Source of the DNA: Pseudomonadota bacterium
Lineage (GTDB): Bacteria; Pseudomonadota; Alphaproteobacteria; Acetobacterales; Acetobacteraceae
Assembly: GCA_021798375.1 (NCBI GenBank)
Contig: JAJZHU010000183.1
Location: 1-5,273 of the forward strand
DNA: 5,273 nt
Direction: 5' to 3'
Positions 4,374 through 5,273 of this stretch are shown here, piece after piece. A model generated the notes under the pieces. The model was not told the origin of the DNA and made no database searches. It saw only the letters and a program-made list of their open reading frames with translations. The translations under genes and the position numbers were made by a program. Within the stretch, counting starts at the first letter, position 1, and every line of letters begins with the position of its first letter.

Positions 4374-5273
4374 ATGGCAATCAACATTCTGATGCCCGCG
4401 CTTTCGCCTACGATGACCGAGGGCACCTTGGCGCGTTGGCTGAAAAAAGAAGGCGACGCGGTCAAGGCGGGCGATGTGATCGCCGAGATCGAAACCGACA
4501 AGGCGACCATGGAAGTGGAAGCGGTCGATGAAGGCGTGCTGGGCAAGATATTGGTTGCCGGCGGCACCGAGCATGTGAAGGTCAATGCGCCCATCGCCAT
4601 TTTGGTGGCGGAAGGCGAGGCGGTGCCCTCTGGTGCCGCACCTGCACCTGCCGCTCCCGTGGCGGCTTCCGCCGCGGCCCCGGTTCCGGCTCCTGTCGCG
4701 GCTGCGGCTCCGGCGGCTCAGGCTCCGGCGGCTCAGGCTCCGGCGACGGCTGGCGCGCGCGTGTTCGCATCGCCGTTGGCCAAGCGTTTGGCGCAGGCGG
4801 CCGGATTGCCGCTGGCTTCGATCAAGGGCACGGGTCCGAACGGACGCATCGTGCGGGCGGATGTTGAAAGCGCCCAAGCGGCTCCGGTGGCGGCTGTTGC
4901 GGCGGCGCCTGCCGCCGTGATGGCGGCTCCGGCCGGGGCGGTGGCAGTGTATCGTCCGGCGGCGATTCCCATCACCGCACCGCACAAAGCCGTGCCGAAC
5001 AGCACGATGCGCAAAACCATCGCCAAGCGTTTGGCGGAATCCAAAAGCTTTGTGCCGCATTTCTATGTATCGATGGACATCGAACTCGACGCATTGCTGA
5101 AATTGCGTGCCGACCTGAACGCCCGCTCGGCCAAAGACGGCCCCGGCGCGTTCAAGCTTTCGGTCAACGACCTGATCATCAAGGCCGCCGCCATCGCCCT
5201 GCGGCGGATGCCCAAGGTCAACGCCAGCTACACCGAGGAAGCGACGTTGTTCTATGACGATGTGGATATTTCG
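4374..5273 (+). CDS. pdhC: Dihydrolipoamide acetyltransferase (E2) of pyruvate dehydrogenase, C-terminus outside the window
   Basis: E2 transfers the acetyl group from its lipoyl arm to CoA and forms the core of the complex. The frame is open from ATG 4374 to the window end (300 codons, no stop). Domains in order: one lipoyl domain (1-80) with Lys43 in IETDKATMEVEA; an Ala/Pro linker (about 83-128); the peripheral subunit-binding domain that docks E1 and/or E3 (about 130-165, with FASPLAKRLA and IKGTGPNGRIVRADV); a second linker (about 168-206); and the start of the 2-oxoacid dehydrogenase acyltransferase domain (from about 209, with MRKTIAKRLAESKSFVPHFY). The catalytic His/Asp motif would lie beyond the window, so activity cannot be confirmed here. 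There is only one lipoyl domain, against three in E. coli AceF. The ribosome binding site GGAGG (4361-4365) sits eight bases before the ATG. An lpd (E3) gene is commonly found downstream. Confidence 0.96.
   Translation, partial: MAINILMPALSPTMTEGTLARWLKKEGDAVKAGDVIAEIETDKATMEVEAVDEGVLGKILVAGGTEHVKVNAPIAILVAEGEAVPSGAAPAPAAPVAASAAAPVPAPVAAAAPAAQAPAAQAPATAGARVFASPLAKRLAQAAGLPLASIKGTGPNGRIVRADVESAQAAPVAAVAAAPAAVMAAPAGAVAVYRPAAIPITAPHKAVPNSTMRKTIAKRLAESKSFVPHFYVSMDIELDALLKLRADLNARSAKDGPGAFKLSVNDLIIKAAAIALRRMPKVNASYTEEATLFYDDVDIS
4476..4535 (+). repeat. Copy 2 of the 60-bp near-identical direct repeat (lipoyl-lysine region of pdhC)
   Basis: This is the partner of 3117-3176, 1359 bp downstream and in the same codon phase. 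The single mismatch is at 4523 (GCC in pdhB, GCG in pdhC, both Ala). Confidence 0.9.
4706..4745 (+). repeat. 15-bp tandem repeat in the first interdomain linker of pdhC
   Basis: The unit GCTCCGGCGGCTCAG occurs at 4707-4721 and 4722-4736 without change, then partly at 4737-4745, about 2.7 copies in all. It codes for repeated Ala-Pro-Ala-Ala-Gln (from residue 112) in the mobile linker between the lipoyl and subunit-binding domains. Being a multiple of three, copy-number change would keep the frame and only alter linker length. Confidence 0.8.

Noticed and set aside
3687..5060. Open frame of 457 codons on the minus strand across pdhB and pdhC
   Set aside because: It is antisense to pdhB and pdhC, low-complexity and Arg/His-rich. 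It shares a segment with the other antisense frame only because the lipoyl-domain DNA is duplicated.

Overview
The window looks like chromosomal DNA of an alphaproteobacterium, plausibly a Rhodospirillales-like lineage. This rests on three things. The pyruvate dehydrogenase (PDH) E1 is an alpha/beta heterotetramer type encoded pdhA-pdhB-pdhC. The E1 beta subunit carries its own N-terminal lipoyl domain, a known alphaproteobacterial trait. A short FtsB/DivIC-type gene lies just upstream, a linkage I recall from that class. The DNA is fairly GC-rich, with alanine/proline-rich interdomain linkers. I did not run any search, so the taxonomic call is inference.

Layout. (1) Positions 3-446, plus strand: the 3' part of a small predicted lipoprotein that begins before the window. 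(2) Positions 443-1138, minus strand: a compact alpha/beta hydrolase that converges on the lipoprotein gene. The two genes overlap by four bases (TTAA), which supply the TAA stop to both. (3) Positions 1139-1364: a divergent intergenic region with a 43-base imperfect palindrome and a tandem 10-bp repeat. (4) Positions 1365-1694, plus strand: an FtsB-like septum formation initiator protein. (5) Positions 1695-2000: a 306-bp noncoding stretch with a strong 9-bp inverted repeat. It probably holds the leader and control region of the pdh genes. (6) Positions 2001-5273, plus strand: pdhA, pdhB and the first 300 codons of pdhC, spaced 6 and 15 bp apart and surely one operon. The window ends inside the E2 catalytic domain.

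How the genes work together. PdhA and PdhB form the thiamin-diphosphate E1 enzyme, which decarboxylates pyruvate and passes the acetyl group to lipoyl-lysine arms. PdhC (E2) moves the acetyl group to CoA and is the core of the complex. E3 (lpd) would be expected beyond the right edge but is not seen. Lipoyl arms are present on both E1 beta (Lys42) and E2 (Lys43). The FtsB-like protein belongs to the cell division machinery. The hydrolase and lipoprotein have no evident functional tie to PDH.

This is mostly ordinary housekeeping DNA, and I do not see a new biological system. The points most worth a second look are a 60-bp near-identical tract shared by the two lipoyl domains, which suggests local gene conversion, and two well-formed inverted repeats in the two noncoding regions.
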